38,777 nt of DNA from Verrucomicrobiota bacterium (GTDB taxonomy: Bacteria > Verrucomicrobiota > Verrucomicrobiia > Verrucomicrobiales > Verrucomicrobiaceae), in NCBI GenBank assembly GCA_025360015.1, contig JANYCZ010000026.1, positions 1 through 38,777 on the forward strand, read 5' to 3'. The position numbers and the translations under genes were made by a program. Below the pieces are notes generated by a model that had not been told where the DNA came from, made no database searches, and saw only the letters and a program-made list of their open reading frames with translations. Of this stretch, positions 7,388-14,789 are shown piece after piece (the first letter of the stretch is position 1; each line of letters begins with the position of its first letter).

Positions 7388-9673
7388 TTACTTGTTGGGG
7401 ATGACGCTCAGATTGTCGAGATAGACGCGTTTCTGGTTCAGAGGGGTGAAGCCGAAGATGCCAGGTGAGCCGTTCTTGTGGGCGCGGGGGACTTTGACTT
7501 CCATGGTCCAGGCTTCTGGCTCAGGCTGCGCTTTGTCCCAGATCTTGGCCAGCACCACGCCGCTGCCATCCTTGGCGACGTCCACGCGGGTCTTCAGGGT
7601 GTACCAGGTGTTGGCCACCGCCTTGAAGATAACTTCCTGTTTCAGACGTTCAGGGTTGGAGCTGATCTCCAGCTTGCCGGCGTTGCCGCGCATGCAGATG
7701 AGGTAGCGCTGGTTGATGAGGCCGAGGTCGGACTTCGCGCGGGCGCTGCCGTCGGTCATCACATCGGCCTGCATGGTGTAGTTGGAGAGGTGGGAAGGGG
7801 CCACGAAGATCGTGCCGCGCTGGAACATCAGACGGTCAAAGGTCTTGGCCAGCACCTTGTTGCCAGGAGCGCCGACGACTTCACGCACGTCAAATTTGAA
7901 GCGCGCGCCGATCCATGGCAGCGGCGGGTAGGCAAACATGATGTGCTCATTGGGCTGCTCGTCCTTGAGGTCGTATTCGTCGAAGTTGTCCACCAGCGGG
8001 AGATTGCGCAGGCCACGGCCGCGGATGGTGCCGAAGAGTCCTTCGGGGGAGGTGGCCTTGAAGGCACCGGCGCTGGACTTGGCATCTGCGGCGACGACGA
8101 GCTCGCCTGCGTCATTGAACTTCGCATCCATCGTGGCTTTCACCTTCGCCGTCGGCGGGATGAAGGTCTCCCACTTCACGCCTTCGACCTTGGGGCTGAC
8201 GATGAAGCCGTTGGCATCAAGGCTGCGCACGCAGAAGGCCTGCTTGTTGCCGGTCATGATGACGGTTTCAGCAGGAATGATCTGCAGGGCCACGGCCTTG
8301 CCGGCCTTGGGCATTTCGACGGTCGGTGCGGCATCTACCTTGATGCCCTTGTTCGGAATCGTGAAAGCGTAGAAATGCTTGGTGGTCGTGACGTAGAGCG
8401 TGCCATCGCAAACGCTCGGGGCGCCAAGGCAGTTGCCGTCGAGCGCGATCTCCTGGACGACTTCGCCATCTTCCTTGTCGGGCTTAACCACGACGAGCTT
8501 GCCTTCCATCATCGGGCAGTAGAGCAGGCCATCGACATACAGCGGGGAGGAGTGCAGGTTCGCGTTACTGATTTTCTTCTTCCAAAGCTGCACGCCCGTA
8601 TCGGCATTGATGGCATAGAGCGTCGCGCCGTCATCGAGCTGATAGATCACATCTCCCACGAGAACGGGCGAGCTGCTGGTAGCACCGATGGGATTGCGCC
8701 AGACTTCGACGGTGGGCTCCAGCGTGGTGGCTTCCAGAACGGGAGGCACAGGCGCGGCGAGCTTTTCCGGCAGCTTGATGCAGATCATGCGGCCCTTTTC
8801 GGAGTTATCGACGTTTTCATCGCCATGGATGGCGATGAGGTTGCCCTTGTGCAGCACGACGGAAGGGTTCACGCCGTTTTTGCAGATGGGCATCTTCCAG
8901 TAAGGTTTGCCGTTGTGCGTGTTCACGCAGACGATGTGGCCGCAGCCGGTGGTGTAGTAGGCCACGCGTTTGCCGTCCGTGGTGGCGAGCACCGGGGTGG
9001 AGAAGGAGCTGTCCACGGGAGGGCTCACGCCTGGCAGCGTCCACCAGGCAAGTTCGCCGGTCTTTTTGTCAAAGCCATAGATGCGGTCAGCCGCAGGGCC
9101 GTCGGCACCCCAGTTGGAAAAGATGAAGTGGATGATGACAAATTCGCCTTCGATCACCGGGCTGCCCACGCGGGAGTTCGGGAAGGTCATGCGGCCAAAT
9201 TCTTCCATCATGGGAATCTCAAACACCTTCGTGCCGTCGATTTCATAGCAGACGAAATTGCCCGCATTGCTCGTCAGGTAGATGCGCTTCGTTTCAGGAT
9301 CGACCGTCGGCGCGCCGATGGAGTAGCGGTTGTAAACCGAGTCGCTCAGGAAATCGGGGATCTCATGCTGCCACAGTTGCTTGCCCGTTTTGGCATCCAT
9401 GCAGGTAACGAGCTCGATGAGATCTGACGTTTCGCCCTTGTAGCCCCAGAGGATCACCTTGCCGTCCACGACCACCGGTGCGCCACGGCTGCGGATGTCT
9501 GCGGTCCAGGTGGGCTTTTCATCCAGCTTTCCAGCCTCTTTGTAATGCTCCAGGCTCACGCCGTTTTGCAGCGGGCCGCGCCAGTTCGTCCAGTCATTCG
9601 CCTGGGTGATTCCGGTCAGGGCCAGAGTGGCGGCAAACAAACAGCCGAAGGAGGGAAGGGGACGGTGGTGCAT
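7388..9673 (-). CDS. Secreted PQQ-like propeller with C-terminal jelly-roll-like domain
   Basis: This encodes 761 residues. The signal peptide is MHHRPLPSFGCLFAATLALTG followed by a TQANDWTNWRGP start, which is the usual opening of PQQ-like propeller proteins in Planctomycetes and Verrucomicrobia. Residues about 25-430 carry propeller blades (for example KVILWGYKGETSDLIELV followed by CMDAKTGKQLWQHE, and GTLYVTTTKHFYAFTI). Residues about 550-761 look like a concanavalin-A/laminin-G type beta-sandwich: a DRLMFQRGTIFVAPSHLSNYTMQADV segment, a TWYTLKTRVDV segment and a closing VYLDNLSVIPNK, reminiscent of glucan-binding or DUF1080-type folds. It is the first gene of a two-gene operon with 5710-7350. 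A sensor, binding or polysaccharide-handling role at the cell envelope is plausible, but the substrate is unknown. Confidence 0.85.
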   Translation of the reverse strand: MHHRPLPSFGCLFAATLALTGITQANDWTNWRGPLQNGVSLEHYKEAGKLDEKPTWTADIRSRGAPVVVDGKVILWGYKGETSDLIELVTCMDAKTGKQLWQHEIPDFLSDSVYNRYSIGAPTVDPETKRIYLTSNAGNFVCYEIDGTKVFEIPMMEEFGRMTFPNSRVGSPVIEGEFVIIHFIFSNWGADGPAADRIYGFDKKTGELAWWTLPGVSPPVDSSFSTPVLATTDGKRVAYYTTGCGHIVCVNTHNGKPYWKMPICKNGVNPSVVLHKGNLIAIHGDENVDNSEKGRMICIKLPEKLAAPVPPVLEATTLEPTVEVWRNPIGATSSSPVLVGDVIYQLDDGATLYAINADTGVQLWKKKISNANLHSSPLYVDGLLYCPMMEGKLVVVKPDKEDGEVVQEIALDGNCLGAPSVCDGTLYVTTTKHFYAFTIPNKGIKVDAAPTVEMPKAGKAVALQIIPAETVIMTGNKQAFCVRSLDANGFIVSPKVEGVKWETFIPPTAKVKATMDAKFNDAGELVVAADAKSSAGAFKATSPEGLFGTIRGRGLRNLPLVDNFDEYDLKDEQPNEHIMFAYPPLPWIGARFKFDVREVVGAPGNKVLAKTFDRLMFQRGTIFVAPSHLSNYTMQADVMTDGSARAKSDLGLINQRYLICMRGNAGKLEISSNPERLKQEVIFKAVANTWYTLKTRVDVAKDGSGVVLAKIWDKAQPEPEAWTMEVKVPRAHKNGSPGIFGFTPLNQKRVYLDNLSVIPNK

Positions 9674-9846
9674 GGATTGAAAGGATGGAAACGAAACATC
9701 GTGAGCACGCGCCGCGCTTCAATGCGATTTTCATACCTTTCGCACGGGGGGCGGCACCTGCTGCAATGGAGGGACAAGGCCAACGCAGCTTACGTGCGGC
9801 ATCTTGCAGGCGGACGCCCTTCATTATCTGCGGAAAACGGTGAATG

Positions 9847-9870
9847 ATATTTGCCTGTTTCGGCAAATAT
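9847..9870. repeat. Perfect 9-bp inverted repeat
   Basis: ATATTTGCC and GGCAAATAT are separated by TGTTTC. The stem is AT-rich at the outside. It may be a regulator-binding site for the divergent operon or a REP-like hairpin; no T-run supports termination. Confidence 0.6.
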
Positions 9871-10086
9871 TGGAGATGACTTCGATCAATCCGCGCCGTT
9901 GCCCCAAAGCAATGAGCCGTAGCCCAGTGAATCAGGCCAAAGTCAGCGAATATCGAATCGGCAGATGTACCCCCACGCTCCCATCAGGCAGCGCTGGAAT
10001 GCGCGCACGCCATGCACCGAAGTCCACATGGCACGACATCCGTCCTGGAGAAGTCTTTAGAAAGCGCGAAACCATGTCCCAAATGG

Positions 10087-10113
10087 CATACTAAATGCCA
10101 GGCATTTAGTATG
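10087..10113. repeat. 27-bp perfect palindrome with ATGCCAGGCAT core
   Basis: The left arm CATACTAAATGCC and right arm GGCATTTAGTATG flank a single central A. The same core recurs at 10189-10209 and at 1043-1053. It lies about 130 bases before the transposase start and is a candidate recognition palindrome for it, or an operator. Confidence 0.75.
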
Positions 10114-10188
10114 TAGCGCGGTGGGGTGAAATACGCGTGCGGGCCATACTTCGAGGTGAGAACGCAATAACTGCGCGACGAGGTAATG

Positions 10189-10209
10189 ACTAAATGCCAG
10201 GCATTAAGT
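10189..10209. repeat. Second copy of the ATGCCAGGCAT palindrome
   Basis: ACTAAATGCC and GGCATTAAGT flank a central A, with one mismatch between the arms. The centre lies 99 bases from that of the copy at 10087-10113 and 46 bases before the transposase start. Confidence 0.7.
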
Positions 10210-10244
10210 ATTGATTGCAGCGGGATTCTGGCTAGGCATGGGGC

Positions 10245-11387
10245 ATGAAAGCCACGCCATCCTCTGATTCACAGCCGCTCCGTGTCGAAGATCAACTGGT
10301 GGGGGTGAATGCCAAAACGGGGCTCTACCCTGGGGCGCGTTCAGCGACGGGCGGGAGGCGCAGGATTTTGGGCAAGGGGGAGCTGGCGTCTTACTGCTAC
10401 CACGTGATGTCCCGCACCTGCAGCGATGACATGCGCTTTGATGACCTTGAAAAGGAGGCGCTGAAAAGGGTGATCTGGCGCATGGCGGAGTTCGCGGGAC
10501 TCAAGGTGGTGACCTACTGTGTGATGGGGAATCACTTCCACGTGCTGATCGAGGTGCCGCAACGTCAGGACTGGCTGGAGCGGTTTGAGGGAGCGAAGGG
10601 TGAGGCGCGGTTGTTCGAGCATCTGCGCACGCTTTACAGCCCGGCTTACCTGGGTCTGCTCAAAGACGAGCTGGCCGACCTGCGGAAGGGTGGCAAGACG
10701 GTGCTGGCGGAACAGAAGGTGGAGGCGCTGAAGAAGCGGTTCTGTGATCTGTCGCTGTTTATGAAGGAGGTGAAGGAGCGCTTCAGCCGCTGGTTCAACA
10801 AACGGCGCGGGCGCAGGGGGACGCTGTGGATGAACCGTTTCAAGAGCGTGCTGGTGGAGGGCAAGGGGGAGGCGCTGCGCACCATGGCGGCTTACATTGA
10901 TCTGAATCCGGTGCGCGCAGGGCTGGTGGAGGATCCGAAGGACTACCGGTGGTGCGGGTATGCCGATGCGCTGGCCAAAAGCCGCCGGGCGCAGCGCGGA
11001 TTGTGCCGGGCCGTGGGCAAGCCGGTGGACGGCTGGCAGAGCGCGGGCGCGGCGGCGGAATATCGGCGCATGCTGTACGCGGAAGACGGAGAGGCGAAGG
11101 CTGCGCCGAAGGGAAAGGGCAGGGCGGCGAAGTCTTACGTGACCCCGGAAGGGGCGCGGGCGGTGCTGGCCAAGGGCGGCAAACTGAGCACGGCGGAACT
11201 GGTGCGGCTGCGGGTGCGCTACTTCTCGGATGGCGTGGCGCTGGGCAGCAAGGAGTTTGTGGAGGAGGTGTTTGCGGCGCAGCGTGATTTTTTTGGACCG
11301 AAGCGCAAGGACGGTGGGCGGCGCATGACGGAGTCAGAGGCACCGTTTTACACGCTGCGAAATCTGCGGGTGCGTGCTTTGGAGTGA
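10245..11387 (+). CDS. REP-associated (RAYT / Y1_Tnp-like) transposase, catalytic Tyr slot is Phe
   Basis: This encodes 380 residues of the IS200/IS605-related Y1 family (Transposase_17/RAYT). The HUH metal-binding motif is NHFHVL (His97, His99), preceded by VVTYCVMG. The second signature is the stretch ERFSRWFNKRRGRRGTLWMNRFKSVLVEG (residues about 178-206, broken here by the usual WFN and GTLW landmarks), followed by AAYIDLNPVRAGL. In many family members the residue before the first Ser/Val of that helix is the nucleophilic Tyr; here Phe180 occupies it, so the nucleophile may be another Tyr (Tyr217 is a candidate), or the protein may not cut DNA. The N-terminal 45 residues and C-terminal 120 residues are family-specific extensions. 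The gene stands alone, without IS ends, as usual for RAYTs, and has ATGCCAGGCAT palindromes just upstream. Confidence 0.85.
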   Translation: MKATPSSDSQPLRVEDQLVGVNAKTGLYPGARSATGGRRRILGKGELASYCYHVMSRTCSDDMRFDDLEKEALKRVIWRMAEFAGLKVVTYCVMGNHFHVLIEVPQRQDWLERFEGAKGEARLFEHLRTLYSPAYLGLLKDELADLRKGGKTVLAEQKVEALKKRFCDLSLFMKEVKERFSRWFNKRRGRRGTLWMNRFKSVLVEGKGEALRTMAAYIDLNPVRAGLVEDPKDYRWCGYADALAKSRRAQRGLCRAVGKPVDGWQSAGAAAEYRRMLYAEDGEAKAAPKGKGRAAKSYVTPEGARAVLAKGGKLSTAELVRLRVRYFSDGVALGSKEFVEEVFAAQRDFFGPKRKDGGRRMTESEAPFYTLRNLRVRALE

Positions 11388-11426
11388 GGCGCTGACGCGA
11401 TAGACCGACCCGCGCTCAATCCCACC

Positions 11427-12179
11427 TCACTTCCCCGCGCTGGCCTCGCTCAGCTCAGCGGACGTGTTCGCTGGCTTGGTGGCAGACTGTTTCTGCCAGC
11501 GGCGCATGAGCTTGATGAATTTGATGGTGTCCTGCACCGGGCGGATCTTGGTTTTCTCAGAGCCGTAGATGGTGCTGACGGGGACGCTCTGGATGGTGAA
11601 GCCGGCGCGGCTGGCGAGCAGCAGCATTTCGGTTTCAAAGTCAAAGTGGTCGCTGCTGCCCATGATGTAGGTCACCAGGCTGGAGCGGATGAGGCGGAAG
11701 CCGCACTGGGTGTCCGGGATGCGCACGCCGCAGGCATTGCTGATGATGCGGGACATCAGGCTGTTGACGCAGCGGCGCACCAGCGGCATGCCCTTGACGT
11801 TTTCAAAGCGGTTGCCCACCACGACGTAGGCGGTGCCTGCACGGGCGAGTGCGGTGAAGCGCGCGACCTCTTCCGGGGCGTGCTGGCCGTCGCCGTCCAG
11901 CAGCATGATGTAGTCGTAGCCGCGCTCCGCCAGCGTCTTCATGCCGGTCTTCATGGCGGCGCCTTTGCCCTGATTGACACTGTGGACGATGACTTCAGCG
12001 CCCGCTTCTCTGGCAAGCCGGGCCGTTTCATCGGGCGAGCCGTCGTCCACCACGAGCACCAGGTCCACCTGAGGCAGGGTCCGCTGCACCACATCGGCGA
12101 TGGCCACGGCTTCACGGTAAGCCGGGATGAGCGCGGCGATCTTGCAAGAAGTGGGAGGGGTCTGGCTGGCGGCCTGCAT
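11427..12179 (-). CDS. GT2 polyprenyl-phosphate glycosyltransferase (DPM1-like)
   Basis: This is a family 2 glycosyltransferase of about 250 residues. A nucleotide-binding start (IAALIPAYREAVAIADV), a VLVVDDGSPDET motif and the metal-binding LLDGDGQHAPEE motif are visible, then DTQCGFRLIR and FDFETEMLLLASRAG, which are typical of dolichyl/undecaprenyl-phosphate mannose or glucose synthases. No C-terminal membrane segments are present, so it is the soluble or peripheral type. I chose the ATG at 12179; a GTG at 12260 would add 27 residues without family character. It is transcribed divergently from the PIG-L/GT39 pair. It probably loads a sugar onto a polyprenyl phosphate that the membrane transferase at 13013-14680 then uses. 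Sugar identity cannot be told from sequence. Confidence 0.85.
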   Translation of the reverse strand: MQAASQTPPTSCKIAALIPAYREAVAIADVVQRTLPQVDLVLVVDDGSPDETARLAREAGAEVIVHSVNQGKGAAMKTGMKTLAERGYDYIMLLDGDGQHAPEEVARFTALARAGTAYVVVGNRFENVKGMPLVRRCVNSLMSRIISNACGVRIPDTQCGFRLIRSSLVTYIMGSSDHFDFETEMLLLASRAGFTIQSVPVSTIYGSEKTKIRPVQDTIKFIKLMRRWQKQSATKPANTSAELSEASAGK

Positions 12180-12320
12180 GAGGGGGGAGGCGGCGATCTT
12201 CCACGGTTTCCCAAGCGCTGTCCAACCCGAAAATTTAGTGACAGACAATTCATCTGGCACGGTGAAAGAAGCCGGGTAAGGGAAGGCCCCCTCCTACTTC
12301 CTTTTCCCGCTCCACCCACG

Positions 12321-13013
12321 ATGCCTTTCTCCCACACGCTTTCACCCCAGGATCGCGTGATGGTCTTTGCCCCCCATCCGGATGACGAGGCGCTGGGCTG
12401 CGGCGGGCTGATCCAGCAGGCGGTGGCTCTAGGCGCGCAGGTGCGGGTGGTCTTTCAAACCAACGGGGACAATAATCCCTGGCCGCAGCGTTACGTGGAG
12501 GAGCGCTGGTCGATTGATGCGGACTGCCGCCGACGCTGGGGCGCTCGGCGAAAGCTTGAGGCCGTGCGCTCGGTGGAAACCCTGGGCCTCACGGCGGATG
12601 CAGCGGTCTTTTTAAATCTGCCCGACCAGGGGCTGACCGGGCTCTGGCAGCAGAAGGACGAGCGCACCCTGGCGCTGCATGTGGCTGAATTGCAGACTTT
12701 CCGCCCCACGCTGCTCATCGTGCCCTCCCAGGATGACAACCATCCAGACCACGGCGCTTCTTACTCGCTCGTGCAGGAGGCCATGCTCCGTGCCGGACTG
12801 GCTCTGCCGCAGTGGGCCTACCTCATTCACCGTCGCTGGTTTTGCCCGGAGGCGTCGGGGCTCACCCTCAGCCTGACGCTCCAGCAAAAGGTCCGCAAGC
12901 TTGCCGCCATCGAGTGTCATAAGACCCAACTTTTCCTTAGCAGCAGCCGCTTTTGCAGCTATGCACGCGATCTGGAAATCTTCATCCCTTCCACCTCTCC
13001 CACTCCTGCCTGA
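12321..13013 (+). CDS. PIG-L / LmbE-family deacetylase
   Basis: This encodes 230 residues beginning MPFSHTLSPQD. The zinc and catalytic motif is APHPDDEALGCGG (His19, Asp21, Asp22), with the second signature DNHPDHG at about 139-145. Family members remove the N-acetyl group from GlcNAc-type sugars on lipids, mycothiol or bacillithiol precursors, or glycans. Length and motif spacing fit a single-domain enzyme. The stop codon overlaps the next start by one base (TGATG), so it is co-translated with the GT39 transferase and probably modifies a sugar in the same envelope glycan. A thiol-cofactor role is possible but not supported by neighbours. No secretion signal is seen. Confidence 0.85.
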   Translation: MPFSHTLSPQDRVMVFAPHPDDEALGCGGLIQQAVALGAQVRVVFQTNGDNNPWPQRYVEERWSIDADCRRRWGARRKLEAVRSVETLGLTADAAVFLNLPDQGLTGLWQQKDERTLALHVAELQTFRPTLLIVPSQDDNHPDHGASYSLVQEAMLRAGLALPQWAYLIHRRWFCPEASGLTLSLTLQQKVRKLAAIECHKTQLFLSSSRFCSYARDLEIFIPSTSPTPA

Positions 13014-14680
13014 TGTCCATCCGCTCCCAATTCCTTACCCTCCTCGCCATTTGTACGGTCATGTTCTGGTGGCGTCTCGGGCACCTGCCCCTGATCGACC
13101 CCGATGAGCCGTTCTATGCGGAGACGACGCGGGAGATGGTGCAGCAGAATGAATGGCTGACGCCGATCATCTTTGGCGAGCGTCAGTTTGAAAAGCCGAT
13201 TTTCTTTTACTGGCAGTCGATGATCGCCATGAAGATCTTCGGGGACAATCCCTTTGCCTGCCGCGCCCCCTCCGCCGCCGCTGCCACGCTGCTGGTCTTT
13301 CTGACGTGGTGGTTTGGCCGCCGCATGTTCTCTCCACGCGCCGGCTTCTGCGCCGCCGTGGTGCTGGCCACCGGGGTGGAGTATGCCTTCATGGCGCGGC
13401 TGATGCTGACGGACATCTGCCTGGCGCTGTGCATCAGTGCTTCGGTGTTCTTCTTCTGGCTGGCCACGGAGGAGGAGGACAAGCGCGACCGCTGGATGAT
13501 CCTGCACTTCATTGCGTCTGCCTTCGCGATGCTGACCAAGGGGCCCGTCGGCCTGCTGGCATCCACCCTAGGCTCTGTGTGCTATCTGTGGTTTTCCGGC
13601 AAGCGCTCCCCCTGGCGTGGCAAAGGTCTGTGGCTGGGCATTCTCGCCTGGCTGTTGATCGCCGGGCCCTGGTATGCCGTCATGTTTCAGAAGTATGGCA
13701 TGGAGTACTGGCACCGCTTCTTTGTGCATGAAAACTGGGAGCGCCTGACGGGCTCCGAGCACCCCCACAGCAACCACTGGTGGTGGTACATCGCCATCCA
13801 CGTGGTCGGTTCGCTGCCATGGATTCCGCTGCTCATCGCCGGCGTGGTGCGGACGGTGAAGGGGCTCAAAACGGACCGCCGCCTGCTCTTCCTGGCCTGC
13901 TGGTTCGTGCCAAACATCATTTTCTTCACCATTTGCAACAGCAAGCTGCCCACCTACACCTTCTTCCTCTTTGTGACCCTCGCGCTGGTGATGGGCCACA
14001 CCCTGGATCAATGGATCGGCAGCGGGTTCCGTGGCAAAGGCGAGCGCATTCTGGCTGCCACGCTGGCTGTCGTTCAGACCATTCTGGTCCTGGGTGCCGC
14101 TGCCATTGTATCGCTGATCCTGCCGCCCAAGGAGAGCAATGTTTTCATCAAGGATCTGGTGCCCGTCATTTATGTCGTGGCTGCCTTCATCTCCATCCCC
14201 ATGGTGCTGATGCTGATGCGCCGCACGGTCGCCTGGGCTGGCGCCACGGTTTTGGTGACGGCGGCCATCGTCATGATGATGCAGTACGGTGTGGACGACA
14301 AGATCCCGACCTACACCTCCACCCGGGACATCGCGGCTGCGGCGGAGAAAGCTCGTCAGCCAGGGGAGCCGATCATCACTTCCAGCTTCATCGCCCGTGC
14401 GGTGACGTACTACACCGGCAGCATGCCGGCAGGCGTGATCTTCTTTTCTGTCGATCCTCTGAAGCTGCAGCCCTACTTCACCCCGCACCCGCCGCTGCAC
14501 ATGCTGCGCAACGCCATCGGTGCCAAGGAATTCGCCAAAGACTATCCCAGCGTCCTGTGCATTTTCCTGAAGCGTGATGTGGACACCTGCGAGGCCGCAG
14601 GTTCGCCGTTGCAGGGCCAGCTCGAAACGCTCGTGACCCTCGGTGACCGTGTGCTGGTGCGGATCAAGGGCGGGAAGTGA
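13013..14680 (+). CDS. GT39/PMT-type (ArnT-like) membrane glycosyltransferase
   Basis: This encodes 555 residues with about twelve hydrophobic segments. The first periplasmic loop bears the family signature IDPDEPFYAETTREM (acidic residues 29-32), followed by GERQFEKPIFFYWQSM, as in lipid A 4-aminoarabinose transferase and protein O-mannosyl transferase homologues. It should take a sugar from polyprenyl phosphate on the outer face of the inner membrane and pass it to lipid, protein or glycan. I chose the ATG at 13013, which overlaps the PIG-L stop and places the first membrane helix at residue about 8. The divergent GT2 gene plausibly makes its donor. I cannot assign the acceptor and therefore do not use the arnT name. 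Confidence 0.88.
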   Translation: MSIRSQFLTLLAICTVMFWWRLGHLPLIDPDEPFYAETTREMVQQNEWLTPIIFGERQFEKPIFFYWQSMIAMKIFGDNPFACRAPSAAAATLLVFLTWWFGRRMFSPRAGFCAAVVLATGVEYAFMARLMLTDICLALCISASVFFFWLATEEEDKRDRWMILHFIASAFAMLTKGPVGLLASTLGSVCYLWFSGKRSPWRGKGLWLGILAWLLIAGPWYAVMFQKYGMEYWHRFFVHENWERLTGSEHPHSNHWWWYIAIHVVGSLPWIPLLIAGVVRTVKGLKTDRRLLFLACWFVPNIIFFTICNSKLPTYTFFLFVTLALVMGHTLDQWIGSGFRGKGERILAATLAVVQTILVLGAAAIVSLILPPKESNVFIKDLVPVIYVVAAFISIPMVLMLMRRTVAWAGATVLVTAAIVMMMQYGVDDKIPTYTSTRDIAAAAEKARQPGEPIITSSFIARAVTYYTGSMPAGVIFFSVDPLKLQPYFTPHPPLHMLRNAIGAKEFAKDYPSVLCIFLKRDVDTCEAAGSPLQGQLETLVTLGDRVLVRIKGGK

Positions 14681-14689
14681 CAGGGGCGC

Positions 14690-14742
14690 TTAAGAGGTGG
14701 TCAAGGCGCGACTCTTGAGGATGCGTGACCACAACTTGACCA
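14690..14742 (+). promoter_or_regulatory. Overlapping alternative hairpins in the kinase leader
   Basis: GTGGTCA (14697-14703) can pair with TGACCAC (14726-14732), while TGGTCAAG (14698-14705) can pair with CTTGACCA (14735-14742); the two folds exclude each other. CTTAAGAG and CTCTTGAG also nearly pair. It may be a leader switch, a factorless terminator of the transferase gene, or repeated operator half-sites (TTGACC/GGTCAA). There is no supporting U-run. Confidence 0.3.
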
Positions 14743-14789
14743 TTTGACGGCTCGGCACGCTTGCGGTGTAATCCTGGCGTTCCCAACCC

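Larger units (their letters stand above)
9674..10244. other. Non-coding gap carrying three palindromes upstream of the RAYT gene
   Basis: Small open frames here have no domain or codon support. The segment should contain the promoter of the propeller operon (reading left) and of the transposase (reading right). It holds three palindromes, listed separately at 9847, 10087 and 10189. No clear promoter boxes were recognised. Confidence 0.5.

Noticed and set aside
9804..10094. Small protein upstream of the RAYT gene
   Set aside because: Composition is unlike neighbours, it covers palindromes, and no start signal or domain is seen.
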